A DNA stretch of 64,000 nt from Nocardioides flavus (ex Wang et al. 2016) (GTDB lineage: Bacteria > Actinomycetota > Actinomycetes > Propionibacteriales > Nocardioidaceae): assembly GCF_014653115.1 (NCBI RefSeq), contig NZ_BNAD01000006.1:1-64000 (forward strand), written 5' to 3'. Below are positions 26,455 through 34,691 of this stretch, piece by piece. Position numbers and translations under genes: made by a program. Numbering within the stretch: the stretch's first letter is position 1; each line of letters starts with the position of its first letter. The notes beneath the pieces are model-generated. The model saw only the letters and a program-made list of their open reading frames with translations. It was not told where the DNA came from and searched no databases.

Positions 26455-26984
26455 CGCGCCACCTCCTCCTCGTTCAGCAGCCCGGCCAGCCGGCGGCGGG
26501 CCCGGTGCAGCGCGACCTTGGCGGCGTGGGGCGAGATCCCCAGCACGCTCGCGACCTCGTCGAGCGGCCGGTCCTCCAGGTGGTAGAGGCCCACCAGCGC
26601 CCGGTCGCGGGCGGGGAGGCGGCGTACGGCGCGCAGCACGGCGTCCGCCTCCTCCGCTCCCGCGGCACCGGTCTCGGCTGCGGTTCCCCAGGCAGGTGCC
26701 CGGCTCTCCCGCTCCCGCCGCCGCTGCTCGCGGCGCCGCCACGAGAAGGCCTGGTTGAGCGCGACCCGCCGCACCCACGCCTCGGGTGACTCGTAGTGGA
26801 CGACCCGGTCCCAGTGCCGGTGGAGCCGCACGAAGGCCTCTTGGGCCACGTCCTCCGCGGAGGCGGGGTCCCCGAGCACGACCCGGAGCAGGCGCACGAC
26901 CTGGGGGTACTCGGCCGTGAAGAACCAGGCGAAGGACTCCGCACCGTCGTCCTCCGCGTCGGGTCTCCTCCGCAGCACGTCCAT
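26451..26984 (-). CDS. ECF (SigE-type) RNA polymerase sigma factor
   Basis: This 177-residue ECF sigma factor has region 2 in WFFTAEYPQVVRLLRVVLGD, DVAQEAFVRLHRHWDRV and AWVRRVALNQAFSWRRRE. Region 4 reads LPARDRALVGLYHLEDRPLDEVASVLGISPHAAKVALHRARR. The coupled membrane protein downstream is its likely anti-sigma. Its regulon probably includes the exported proteins of the same cluster. No own promoter motif is obvious between it and the upstream propeller gene (42 bases), so they may be one operon. Confidence 0.88.
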   Translation of the reverse strand: MDVLRRRPDAEDDGAESFAWFFTAEYPQVVRLLRVVLGDPASAEDVAQEAFVRLHRHWDRVVHYESPEAWVRRVALNQAFSWRRREQRRRERESRAPAWGTAAETGAAGAEEADAVLRAVRRLPARDRALVGLYHLEDRPLDEVASVLGISPHAAKVALHRARRRLAGLLNEEEVAR

Positions 26985-27026
26985 CGTGGCTCCGACGCTC
27001 CAGCAGGCACTCAGCGTACGCCCGGC

Positions 27027-28031
27027 TCAGGGCTGCCAGGTGCCGTGCGTGTAGATCCGCTCGGTGTGCGCGAGGACCACCCGGTCCCCGCCGTCGGCCG
27101 GCACCGCCCACAGGCTGCGCTGGCGTGGCCACCCCTGGAACGGCTGCAGGGCCGTCAGCACGATCCACTCCCCGTCCGGGGTGTAGCGCGGCTGGGTGGC
27201 ACTCGTCCCGTCGAAGGACGCGACCGTGCGCAGGTCGGAGCCGTCCGGACGCATCCGCACCAGGTCGGCCTTGCCGCCGCTGCCGTAGCCGGTGGAGAAC
27301 ACGATCCACTCCCCGTCGGGCGACCAGTCGGGAGTCCCGGCCGACAGGCTCCAGTCGGTCAGCCGCCGCTCCCCCGTCCCGTCGCGCCGGATCGTGAAGA
27401 CCGCGGCCTCGAAGCCGTCCGCCGTGGGCCGCTCACGGTGGTAGGTCAGCCGCTCTCCGTCCGGGGACCACCGCGGGAAGTAGGGGCGGTCGCAGTCGGC
27501 GTCCGCCGTGAGCCGGGTCAGCGCGTCGGTCGCGAGGTCCCCGATCCACAGCGCGCAGTCGACCGGCACCCAGTCCTCGGTGAACGGTGCCCGGTAGCGG
27601 ACGAAGGCCATGCTGCGCCCGTCCGGCGAGTACGCCGGCTCGTCGTCGCCGAGGCACGGGAACGTGCAGTCGAAGACCTGCGTCGCGACCCCGGTGGCGA
27701 GGTCGTACTCGTAGAGCGGCTCGCCGTCCGCCCCGCCGCGCGTGGTCACCGCCAGCCGGCGGCCGTCGGGCGACCAGTCCGGCAGGATCGCGACAGCCCC
27801 GAGGCCGGTGAGGATCTCGTGGTCACCCGTGCCGTCGGGATGCACCAGCCAGGTCCCCTCCCGTCCGTCGCGGAAGGTCTGGTAGGCCACCCAGTCGGTC
27901 TCCCCGCGGAACGGGTGCAGCCGCCGCTGGTCGTGCGCGGTCGCCGGGGCCGCCGTGGCCACCAGGGCGAGCGCCGCCGCGCCTGCCGCGAGCGACCTGC
28001 GTCGTGCTCTCGTGCGTGATCCGGTCGTCAT
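27027..28031 (-). CDS. Exported TolB/PD40-type beta-propeller protein
   Basis: This is a 334-residue protein with a signal peptide (twin basic RRRS, hydrophobic about 14-32, ending ATA). At least five repeats carry the PD40 motif, a Pro-Asp-Trp-Ser-Pro-Asp-Gly variant: PDWSPDGRRLAV, PAYSPDGRSMAF, PRWSPDGERLTY, PDWSPDGEWIVF and PRYTPDGEWIVL. Such TolB-like propellers bind proteins or small molecules outside the cell. It is the first gene of the cluster with the sigma factor, about 42 bases upstream of it. Ligand unknown. Confidence 0.85.
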   Translation of the reverse strand: MTTGSRTRARRRSLAAGAAALALVATAAPATAHDQRRLHPFRGETDWVAYQTFRDGREGTWLVHPDGTGDHEILTGLGAVAILPDWSPDGRRLAVTTRGGADGEPLYEYDLATGVATQVFDCTFPCLGDDEPAYSPDGRSMAFVRYRAPFTEDWVPVDCALWIGDLATDALTRLTADADCDRPYFPRWSPDGERLTYHRERPTADGFEAAVFTIRRDGTGERRLTDWSLSAGTPDWSPDGEWIVFSTGYGSGGKADLVRMRPDGSDLRTVASFDGTSATQPRYTPDGEWIVLTALQPFQGWPRQRSLWAVPADGGDRVVLAHTERIYTHGTWQP

Positions 28032-28099
28032 GGGTCCTCCTCCGTCTCGGCATCGACGTGACAGAACACCCACGTCGCGGCCGGACGGTTACACCGGAC

Positions 28100-28735
28100 T
28101 CAGCGCAGCCGCTCCCCCACCTCGCGGGCGGCGGCGATCACCTGCGGCGCGACGACCGCCTCGTCGATCACACCGTCGAGGGTCACGATGCCCACGCTCG
28201 CGCGCAGCCCCTCGACCCCGCGCACGGGGGCAGCCAGGCCGCGGGCGCCGGTCTGTAGCTCGCCGCTCGTGACCGCGTACGCCTGCTCGTCGGCCTCGAG
28301 CAGCCCGATGGCCTTGCCCGCTGCCCCCTGGGTGAGCGGGTGGCGGGCGCCCACGCGGTAGGACACGTGGAAGTCGGTCCACGTCGGCTCGACCACCGCC
28401 AGCGCGAGGGCCTCGTCGCCGTCGGCGACGGTCAGGTGGGCGGTCGAGCCGAGCGACTCGGCGAGCCGGCGCAGCACCGGTGTGGCGAGGTCGCGCAGGA
28501 GCGGCTGCACCCCGCTGGCGAGGTGGAGCACGCCGAGCCCGACGAAGAGCCGCGAGCGTGCGTCCCGCCGGACGAGTCCGTGCTGCTCGAGGGTGCTGAC
28601 GAGCCGGTGGACGACCGTGCGGTTGACGTCGAGCCGGTGGGAGAGCTCGGTGACGGTGAGGCCCTCCGGGCTCTCGGCCAGCACCCGCAGGACACGCAGG
28701 CCGCGGTCCAGGGTCTGCGAGGTCTCGGCGGGCAC
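28100..28735 (-). CDS. IclR-family transcriptional regulator
   Basis: This 211-residue regulator has an N-terminal winged helix (residues about 5-75: TLDRGLRVLRVLAESPEGLT, ELSHRLDVNRTVVHRLVSTL). The effector domain ends ALAAPVRGVEGLRASVGIVTL. It is slightly shorter than the 250-residue norm, with a compact effector domain. The PD40 gene downstream has the same orientation across a 68-base gap. Targets and ligand are not evident from the context. Confidence 0.88.
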   Translation of the reverse strand: MPAETSQTLDRGLRVLRVLAESPEGLTVTELSHRLDVNRTVVHRLVSTLEQHGLVRRDARSRLFVGLGVLHLASGVQPLLRDLATPVLRRLAESLGSTAHLTVADGDEALALAVVEPTWTDFHVSYRVGARHPLTQGAAGKAIGLLEADEQAYAVTSGELQTGARGLAAPVRGVEGLRASVGIVTLDGVIDEAVVAPQVIAAAREVGERLR

Positions 28736-28756
28736 GACCTCAATATGACAGGAAGC

Positions 28757-30535
28757 TCACGAGGTCTGCCGCACCGCCCACTCACGGATCCGGTTGATCC
28801 GCTCGTGGAGCTGCTCGGCGTTGGCCACCGCGGCCGGCGGGCCGCCGCACTCCTTGCGCAGCGCGTTGTGGGTGATGCCGTGCGCCTGGCCCGTGCGGTG
28901 GTGCCACGCGGCGACGAGGCCGTTGAGCTCGCGCCGGAGCACGCCGAGCTGCTGGTGGGTGCTGAGCTCCTGCACCGAGTCGACGACCCGGTCCTCCACG
29001 CCCGCGGCCTTCTGCTTGCGGGCGCGCTCGCTCTGCCGCGAGTGCAGCAGCTCACGCACCTGGTCGGGCTCGAGGAGGCCGGGGATGCCGAGGAAGTCCA
29101 TCTCCTCCTCCGAGCCCGACACCACCTCGCCGGAGTGGCCGAACTGGGCGCCCTCGTAGAGCACGTGGTCGAAGGACGCGGTGGAGCCCAGCGCCTCCCA
29201 CGACATCTCGAGCTCGTCGGAGGCGCCCTCGGCGCTGTTGGCCTCGGCGAGCAGGCCCTCCTCGGCGGCGAAGATGTCGTCCTCGTCCTGCACGCGCCGC
29301 CCGAGCACGTGGTCGCGCTGGGCCTCCATGTCGGAGGCGAACTCCAGCAGGTGCGGCACCGACGGCAGGAACACCGACGCGGTCTCTCCGCGTGACCGAG
29401 CACGGACGAAGCGCCCCACCGCCTGGGCGAAGAACAGCGGCGTCGAGACCGTCGTCGCCCACACCCCCACTGCCAGCCGCGGCACGTCGACGCCCTCGGA
29501 GACCATCCGCACGGCGACCATCCAGCGGTCCTCGGAGGCGGTGAACTTCTCGATCTTCTTCGAGGAGCCCTTCTCGTCCGACAGCACCACGGTGGGCGAC
29601 TCGCCGGTGATCTTCTTCAGCAGGGCGGCGTAGGCACGCGCGCTGTCCTGGTCGCCGGCGATCACCAGGCCGCCGGCGTCGGGGACGTGACGGCGTACCT
29701 CTGACAGGCGCTTGTCCGCCGCCTCCAGCACCGCCGGGATCCACGACCCGCGCGGGTCCAGGGCCGTACGCAGCGCCTGGGCGTGCATGTCCTTGGTGAG
29801 CGGCTCTCCCAGCCGGGCGACGACCTCGTCACCGGCGCGGGTGCGCCACTGCATCTCCCCGGAGTAGGCCATGAACAGCACCGGGCGCACGACGTGGTCG
29901 GCGAGGGCGTGGGCGTAGCCGTAGGTGTAGTCGGCGGCCGAGACCGGGATGCCGTCCTCGCCGGGCGCATAGCTGACGAAGGGGATCGGGTTGATGTCGG
30001 AGCGGAAGGGCGTGCCGGTGAGCGCGAGCCGGCGAGTGGCGGGGTCGAAGGCCTCCCGCACACCCTCGCCCCACGACAGCGCGTCGCCCGCGTGGTGGAT
30101 CTCGTCGAGGATCACGAGGGTCTTGGTCCGCTCGGTGCGGATGCGCATCGCGAGCGGGTTCACCGCGACGCCGGCGTAGGTCACCGCGATGCCGACGTAG
30201 TCGTCGGAGGTCCGGCCCTTGCCGGCGGAGTAGGTCGGGTCGATCGGGATGCCGGCGCGCGCGGCGGCCTCGGCCCACTGGGTCTTGAGGTGCTCGGTGG
30301 GGGCGACGACGGTGATCCGGTCGACGACGCGGCGGCTCAGCAGGTCGGCCGCGACGGTCAGGGCGAAGGTCGTCTTGCCGGCACCCGGCGTCGCGACCGC
30401 GAGGAAGTCCTGCGGCTGGGCGGCGCGGTACTTGTCGACCGCGGCCTGCTGCCAGGCACGGAGGGAGGGCGCAGTGCCCCACGCGGCCCGGTCGGGCCAT
30501 GCGGGAGGCAGCGGCGCGTCGGGGCGCCCCGTCAC
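28757..30535 (-). CDS. DEAD/DEAH-box helicase
   Basis: This 592-residue SF2 ATPase has Walker A ATPGAGKTTFAL, Walker B ILDEIHHAGDAL (DEIH), motif III-like LALTGTPFR and the C-terminal helicase motifs VRMVSEGVDVPRLAVGVWAT and QAVGRFVRARS. It acts on nucleic acids, and the family is conserved in actinobacteria. The GTG start overlaps the stop of the DUF3039 gene, so the two are translated together. A C-terminal about 200-residue helical extension, including FAADEEGLLAEANSAEG-like acidic stretches, is part of the family. Confidence 0.9.
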   Translation of the reverse strand: MTGRPDAPLPPAWPDRAAWGTAPSLRAWQQAAVDKYRAAQPQDFLAVATPGAGKTTFALTVAADLLSRRVVDRITVVAPTEHLKTQWAEAAARAGIPIDPTYSAGKGRTSDDYVGIAVTYAGVAVNPLAMRIRTERTKTLVILDEIHHAGDALSWGEGVREAFDPATRRLALTGTPFRSDINPIPFVSYAPGEDGIPVSAADYTYGYAHALADHVVRPVLFMAYSGEMQWRTRAGDEVVARLGEPLTKDMHAQALRTALDPRGSWIPAVLEAADKRLSEVRRHVPDAGGLVIAGDQDSARAYAALLKKITGESPTVVLSDEKGSSKKIEKFTASEDRWMVAVRMVSEGVDVPRLAVGVWATTVSTPLFFAQAVGRFVRARSRGETASVFLPSVPHLLEFASDMEAQRDHVLGRRVQDEDDIFAAEEGLLAEANSAEGASDELEMSWEALGSTASFDHVLYEGAQFGHSGEVVSGSEEEMDFLGIPGLLEPDQVRELLHSRQSERARKQKAAGVEDRVVDSVQELSTHQQLGVLRRELNGLVAAWHHRTGQAHGITHNALRKECGGPPAAVANAEQLHERINRIREWAVRQTS

Positions 30536-30825
30536 GCCTCGGGACCCGAGCCGTCCGAACCGGACCCGCCGCCGGGCTTGTCGCCGGGCTTCATCGAGTC
30601 CCAGATCTCCTTGCACTCCGGGCACACGGGGAACTTCTCCGGAGCACGCGAGGGCACCCACACCTTGCCGCACAGCGCGATCACGGGAGTGCCCATGACC
30701 ATCGCCTCGGTCAGCTTGTCCTTGGGGACGTAGTGGGAGAACCGCTCGTGGTCACCCTCGTCGGTCGGGACGGTCTGACGCTCTTCGATCGTCTGGCTGC
30801 CCGGCGAGAATCCGATGGTGCTCAT
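30532..30825 (-). CDS. DUF3039 family protein
   Basis: This is a 97-residue cytoplasmic protein of DUF3039. The core VPTDEGDHERFSHYVPKDKL is followed by VIALCGKVWVPSRAPEKFPVCPECKEIWD, with cysteines that likely bind zinc. The C-terminus is a Gly/Ser-rich tail. It sits directly before a DEAD/DEAH helicase with GTGA overlap, the standard arrangement in actinobacteria, so it may cooperate with the helicase. Its exact function is unknown. Confidence 0.9.
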   Translation of the reverse strand: MSTIGFSPGSQTIEERQTVPTDEGDHERFSHYVPKDKLTEAMVMGTPVIALCGKVWVPSRAPEKFPVCPECKEIWDSMKPGDKPGGGSGSDGSGPEA

Positions 30826-30848
30826 GATGGACAAGCCTAACGCGGGAG

Positions 30849-31403
30849 TCAGTTGAGGTCGGGATCGACGGGCCGGTTCACGTGCCAGGCGAGCATCCCG
30901 GGCTGGCGTCGCATCACGTCGCGCCGCAGGCAGCCGGGGTCGTCCCGGAACGCGTCGCCCACCTCGCCGGTGACGACGTACCAGCTGCCCTCCTCGACCT
31001 CGCCGTCGAGCTGGCCGACACCCCAGCCGGCGTAGCCGGCGAAGACCCGCATCGCGGCGAGGGTGCCGTCGACGAGCTCGGTCGGGGTGTCGAGGTCGAC
31101 CATGCCGAGCAGGCCCGCGACCGGGCGCCACCCGACCGGCGGGTCCTGCGGGTCGCGCAGGGACGCGAGCGCGAGCGCACCGTCGGTGCCGACCGGTCCC
31201 CCGCGGAACAGGACCTCCGGCTCGGCCACCACGTCGCGCCACGGCTCGAGCACGTCGGCGACCAGCACCTGGGAGGGCCGGTTGAGCACCACGCCGAGGG
31301 CTCCCTCGTCGCTGACGTCGAGCAGCAGCACCACCGTGTCGACGAAGTTGGGGTCCTGCAGGGCCGGCGTCGCCACCAGCAGCATCCCCGATGCCAGCTG
31401 CAT
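30849..31403 (-). CDS. YqgE/AlgH family protein
   Basis: This is a 184-residue protein of the YqgE/AlgH (DUF179) family, with SGMLLVATPALQDPNFVDTVVLL at the N-terminus. GALGVVLNRPSQ and RGGPVGTDGALALAS are the signature blocks, with a further FAGYAGWGVGQLDGEVEEGSW. It is cytoplasmic and widely conserved, with no agreed molecular function. I choose the ATG at 31403; an upstream GTG adds three residues. Confidence 0.9.
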   Translation of the reverse strand: MQLASGMLLVATPALQDPNFVDTVVLLLDVSDEGALGVVLNRPSQVLVADVLEPWRDVVAEPEVLFRGGPVGTDGALALASLRDPQDPPVGWRPVAGLLGMVDLDTPTELVDGTLAAMRVFAGYAGWGVGQLDGEVEEGSWYVVTGEVGDAFRDDPGCLRRDVMRRQPGMLAWHVNRPVDPDLN

Positions 31404-31438
31404 GCTCACCACTATGACAGGCCGGCCCCGCTCGCGGG

Positions 31439-31963
31439 TCAGGCCGCGAGGACCGCCTTCAGCCGCTGCACCAGCGACGGCGCCTCGACCTGGCGCGGCG
31501 CGACCCCGGGGACGTACGACGCACGCGCAGCACGGGCGATCTCGCGCCCCACCCGCTGGGCGGCCTCGCCGGGCGCGCTGGCACGACCGGCCATGAGCGC
31601 GAGCAGCTCGTGCTCCTTGGCGGTGGCGATGGCAGTGGCCCGCGCCATCTCGGCACTGGCGGGGTGGTCGACGTGGTGGTCGATGATCGCGCGGATGCCG
31701 GGCATGTCCTCGGCGGCGCGGAGCCAGGCGATGGTCACGGCGTTGCCGAGGTCGAGGGGCTCGCCGGCGAGCTCGCGCTCGATGTGGCCGGCCAGGCGGG
31801 TGTGCCAGCGCAGCTGCAACGACCCGAGGAGGGTCAGCTCGTCACCGAAGGTCTCGGCGACGCCGTCCACGTCCATGGGCAGCTGGCCGTCGAGTCGGGA
31901 GTCGGCGGTGCGGGTCACCTCGCGCAGCACGTCTGCGCGTCGGGGGTGGGACGTCCGGTTCAT
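31439..31963 (-). CDS. Hypothetical protein, divergent from and probably controlled by a TetR regulator
   Basis: I do not recognise this 174-residue protein. It is helix-rich and Ala/Arg/Glu-rich with no signal peptide or membrane segment. Distinct pieces are RWHTRLAGHIERELAGEP, IRAIIDHHVDHPASAEMARA and GREIARAARASYVPGV. The start ATG at 31963 is followed by MNRTSHPRR; an earlier start at 32032 would run through the operator and is unlikely. A 28-base palindrome just upstream separates it from a divergent TetR gene, so it is probably its target. Confidence 0.7.
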   Translation of the reverse strand: MNRTSHPRRADVLREVTRTADSRLDGQLPMDVDGVAETFGDELTLLGSLQLRWHTRLAGHIERELAGEPLDLGNAVTIAWLRAAEDMPGIRAIIDHHVDHPASAEMARATAIATAKEHELLALMAGRASAPGEAAQRVGREIARAARASYVPGVAPRQVEAPSLVQRLKAVLAA

Positions 31964-31980
31964 GGGGGTCTCCTTGGTTA

Positions 31981-32008
31981 CATACCGACGGTACGTACCG
32001 CCAGTATG
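31981..32008. promoter_or_regulatory. 28-bp palindromic operator between the unknown gene and tetR-type gene
   Basis: The sequence is CATACCGACGGTAC followed by GTACCGCCAGTATG. The central CGGTACGTACCG is a perfect palindrome, and the whole 14+14 bases match except two positions. It lies in the 108-base divergent intergenic region between starts 31963 and 32072. Size and symmetry are typical of a TetR-family operator. It probably represses both genes, or the unknown gene with autoregulation. Confidence 0.75.
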
Positions 32009-32071
32009 CCCAGGCTCGCTCGGCGCGTTCAAACGCCGCGGCCGTGAGTCGGCTCACCTAGGCTGCGTGCC

Positions 32072-32722
32072 ATGAGGTCACGCCGGCAGCGCTTCTCCGA
32101 CTCGACCAAGCAGGCGCTCGTCGACGAGGCTGAACGGCTCTTCACCGAGCACGGCTACTCCGGCACGTCCCTCGACGCGATCGTCGCCGGCGCCGACGTC
32201 ACCAAGGGTGCGCTCTACCACCACTTCAGCGGCAAGCAGGCGATCTTCGAGGCGGCCTTCGAGCGGGTCGAGTCCCGGGCCACGGCCGGCATCGCCCGGG
32301 CCACCGAGGGCGACGGGGACCCGTGGCTGAAGGCCCAGGCGGGGCTGCGCGCCTTCCTCGAGGCGGTCCAGGAGCCGGGCTACCGCCAGATCGTGATCTC
32401 GGACGGGCCGTCGGTGCTGGGCCACGAGCGCTACCGCGAGCAGGAGGAGCGCTCGACGTACGGCATCGTCGACGCGATCGTCCGGTCGGTGCTCACGGAC
32501 ACCGACTGGGACCTCGACGACGCCATGCTCGACACCTTCGCCCGGATCTTCTTCGGCGCCATGTCGGCGGCCGGCGGGTCGGTCGCGGCGAGCGACGACG
32601 CCGCGACCGCGGCCCTGCGGGTCGAGGCGGCCATCGGGTTCATCCTGGCCGGCCTCCAGCGGCTGCTGGAGGACGGCGCCGAGCCGCCGGCGCCCTCGAC
32701 GGGCGCTACTTCGCGAACGTGA
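32072..32722 (+). CDS. TetR-family transcriptional regulator
   Basis: This 216-residue regulator has an N-terminal TetR helix-turn-helix (about residues 5-60): FSDSTKQALVDEAERLFTEH, then GYSGTSLDAIVAGADVTKGA, then LYHHFSGKQAIFEAAFERVE. The C-terminal ligand-binding domain is all-helical, with a C-terminal TetR_C stretch. It faces the unknown gene across a 28-base palindrome, the likely operator. The ligand is unknown. Its 3' end overlaps the convergent DUF3048 gene by 17 bases. Confidence 0.9.
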   Translation: MRSRRQRFSDSTKQALVDEAERLFTEHGYSGTSLDAIVAGADVTKGALYHHFSGKQAIFEAAFERVESRATAGIARATEGDGDPWLKAQAGLRAFLEAVQEPGYRQIVISDGPSVLGHERYREQEERSTYGIVDAIVRSVLTDTDWDLDDAMLDTFARIFFGAMSAAGGSVAASDDAATAALRVEAAIGFILAGLQRLLEDGAEPPAPSTGATSRT

Positions 32723-33731
32723 CGTTGCCGGTGGCGGCCGGCACGAGCTCGACCCACACGCGCCCGGCCGGGACCGTGAGCTCGCCCTGCTTGGTCGAGA
32801 GCTCGATCGGGCCCTTCAGCCCGTCCTTGCTCCACGTCCCGCGGACCACGCGTCCGCCGTGGAAGAGCAGTGCCGCGCCCTTGCCCTCGAGCTTGGTCTC
32901 GGGCACCGGGTAGCCGGCCGGGTCGCGGTAGCCCGCGTCACCGACCCTGACCCGCAGCACGAGGACCGAGTCGGCGGGGAACTGGTCGCCCTGGGCGGCG
33001 TACGAGTCGGTGTTGACGTAGCCGCCCTTCTGGAACTGCCAGCTCGTGGAGTGGGCGCCGAAGTCGGCGGTGAGAGTGCGCGCCTTGCCACCCCTGGGCA
33101 GGTCGGAGGGGGTGCCCCACGGCAGGTAGGGCGGCGGCTCCTCCTCGGCCTTGAGCCGCTTGGCGATGTCGCCGAGCCGGGCGAAGAGGTTGTAGGGCGC
33201 GGAGCGGGAGGTCTCGCGGTAGACACCCGCGTCGCCCTCGGTGAGCCACGGGATCCCCGCGCCGTTGATCCGCTTGACCGTGATCGGGGCGGCACCGCTG
33301 GTCACCACGGTCGCGCCGTCGGGGACGATGCCGATGTCGCTGGCGCGCATCGAGCGCACCGGGCCGATGCTGGCCGGGACCTTGGAGTAGTAGAACGCCG
33401 CGAGGCGGGTGTAGCCGCCCTCCACGAGCTCCTCGACGACCAGGTCGGCGGACCCGAGGCCGACCTGCGGGGCGCTCGAGGAGGTGTTGTCGACCTTGGT
33501 CACGATGACCGGGTGCTTCGGCGCCTTGCCGGTGCGCTCGAGGCCGGTCAGGGGCCAGTAGGTCGGCTCGGGCGGCTCGGTGGTCTCCGAGGCAGTGGGC
33601 TCGGAGGGCGCGGCGGTCTCGCTCGACGCCGGCTCCTCGTCCCCGCCGCTGCAGCCGGCGAGCAGCAGCGACCCCGCGACGAGCACGGCGGCGAGCGCCT
33701 GGGACGGCGAGCGGTGGGGGCGGTGACGCAC
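32706..33731 (-). CDS. DUF3048 (YerB-like) lipoprotein
   Basis: This is a 341-residue protein with a lipoprotein signal peptide (lipobox LLAGCSGG) and a Ser/Thr/Glu/Pro-rich linker. Typical DUF3048 blocks follow: WPLTGLERTGKAPKHPVIVTKVDN, PQVGLGSADLVVEELVEGG, ASIGPVRSMRASDIGIV and VLVLRVRVGDAGYRDPAG. It is a lipid-anchored extracytoplasmic protein. Family members have no firm function, though a cell-envelope role is plausible by location. The gene converges on tetR with a 17-base overlap. Confidence 0.87.
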   Translation of the reverse strand: MRHRPHRSPSQALAAVLVAGSLLLAGCSGGDEEPASSETAAPSEPTASETTEPPEPTYWPLTGLERTGKAPKHPVIVTKVDNTSSSAPQVGLGSADLVVEELVEGGYTRLAAFYYSKVPASIGPVRSMRASDIGIVPDGATVVTSGAAPITVKRINGAGIPWLTEGDAGVYRETSRSAPYNLFARLGDIAKRLKAEEEPPPYLPWGTPSDLPRGGKARTLTADFGAHSTSWQFQKGGYVNTDSYAAQGDQFPADSVLVLRVRVGDAGYRDPAGYPVPETKLEGKGAALLFHGGRVVRGTWSKDGLKGPIELSTKQGELTVPAGRVWVELVPAATGNVTFAK

Positions 33732-33776
33732 GGGGGTACTCCGATCGAGCGGGGGATCTCTGCTCAGCAGTGTGGG

Positions 33777-33808
33777 GGCGCGCCTCCCCCGATCGGAGAA
33801 GGCGCGCC
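33777..33808 (-). terminator. GC-rich hairpin after the NlpC/P60 gene
   Basis: GGCGCGCCT at 33777-33785 and AGGCGCGCC at 33800-33808 are perfect 9-base arms around a 14-base loop. It lies between the stop of the NlpC/P60 gene (33862) and the start of the DUF3048 gene (33731). No T-run follows, so it fits a GC-rich terminator of the sort seen in actinobacteria rather than a classical one. Confidence 0.5.
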
Positions 33809-33861
33809 ACAGGGTAGATCAGCGGGGACGGCCCACCAATCCGAACCGTCCCCGGGGGTGG

Positions 33862-34401
33862 TCAGGCGCGACGCAGGGTGCCGCCGAACCACTGCGAGGT
33901 CCACGGGACGGCCACGCGGACCCGGTCGCCGGAGCCCGGCGCGTGCAGCATGACGGCGTGCCCGCGCGACCAGCGCAGGAAGATCGCGGCGTGGTAGACG
34001 CCGCCGCCGTTGGCGAAGAACATCAGGTCGCCGGCGCGCATGTCCTTCTTGGCGATCCGGCGCGCGTGCCCGGCCTGGGCGCGCGACGTACGGGGCACGT
34101 CGAAGCCGGCGCGGGCATAGCTGTAGCGGATCAGCCCGGAGCAGTCGAAGCGGTGCGGCCCGACGGCGCCGTAGCCGTAGGCGTCGCCGCGCTGGTTCAT
34201 CGCGATGTCGCGGGCGCTCAGGACGCGGTTGGCGACGCGGCGCTTCGCGCTGAGCCGCTTCTTCTCGGTCGTGGTGGTGCTGGTGACCTGGTCGGTGTCA
34301 CCGGCCGCGGTGGCGGGCACGGCCGTCAACGTCGAGGCGGTGACGCCGAAGGCGGCCAGGGCGAGCGCGCAGGCTCGCGCCGTACGAGTGGTCGCAGGCA
34401 T
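33862..34401 (-). CDS. NlpC/P60 (C40) peptidoglycan endopeptidase
   Basis: This is a 179-residue secreted cell-wall hydrolase. The signal peptide (about 1-35) ends at ATA. A basic linker (EKKRLSAKRRVANRV) leads to the NlpC/P60 domain. The catalytic Cys is in PHRFDCSGLIRYSYARAG, the His in GGGVYHAAIFL, and a third polar residue near MLHAPGSG. It cleaves peptide stems. The gene is read from a c-di-AMP riboswitch leader directly upstream, which links its expression to c-di-AMP, as for other actinobacterial wall hydrolases. Confidence 0.9.
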   Translation of the reverse strand: MPATTRTARACALALAAFGVTASTLTAVPATAAGDTDQVTSTTTTEKKRLSAKRRVANRVLSARDIAMNQRGDAYGYGAVGPHRFDCSGLIRYSYARAGFDVPRTSRAQAGHARRIAKKDMRAGDLMFFANGGGVYHAAIFLRWSRGHAVMLHAPGSGDRVRVAVPWTSQWFGGTLRRA

Positions 34402-34417
34402 GGTGTGGTCCTTTCCC

Positions 34418-34586
34418 ACGCCTGTGGGGTGAGCTGTCGGGTTGGGGCTGGAAGGTGCCCCGCCGTGCACCCCGAGTTGTGCACGGCTTCACCCCGAGCC
34501 GACGTGAGTCGGCGTGGAACCTGTGGGTCCCCCACTCCTGCCCTCGCTTGATCGGGGGTACGTCCCGGCCGGGCAGGACTCGGCGT
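34418..34586 (-). promoter_or_regulatory. c-di-AMP (ydaO/yuaA-type) riboswitch
   Basis: Read on the minus strand, the leader starts ACGCC and ends GGCGT, which pair as the closing stem. Next come TCCTGCC and its partner GGCAGGA. The conserved core follows: GGGGGACCCA, then GGGGTGAAGCC, then GGGGCACCTTCCAGCCC, then CCCGACAGCTCACCCCACAGG. These are the signature blocks of the c-di-AMP riboswitch in the right order. The ribosome-binding site GGAAAGGA follows immediately, and the gene start is 17 bases downstream. c-di-AMP binding therefore likely turns the NlpC/P60 gene off. Confidence 0.85.
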
Positions 34587-34691
34587 AGCCCGGGACGGAG
34601 GTCTCTCGACCGCCGTCCAACGTGGCAGACGCCCCCGAGTAGGGCAAACCCGGCCGCGGCCCCGAGCGTGGGACCGTGGCCGGGATCACGC

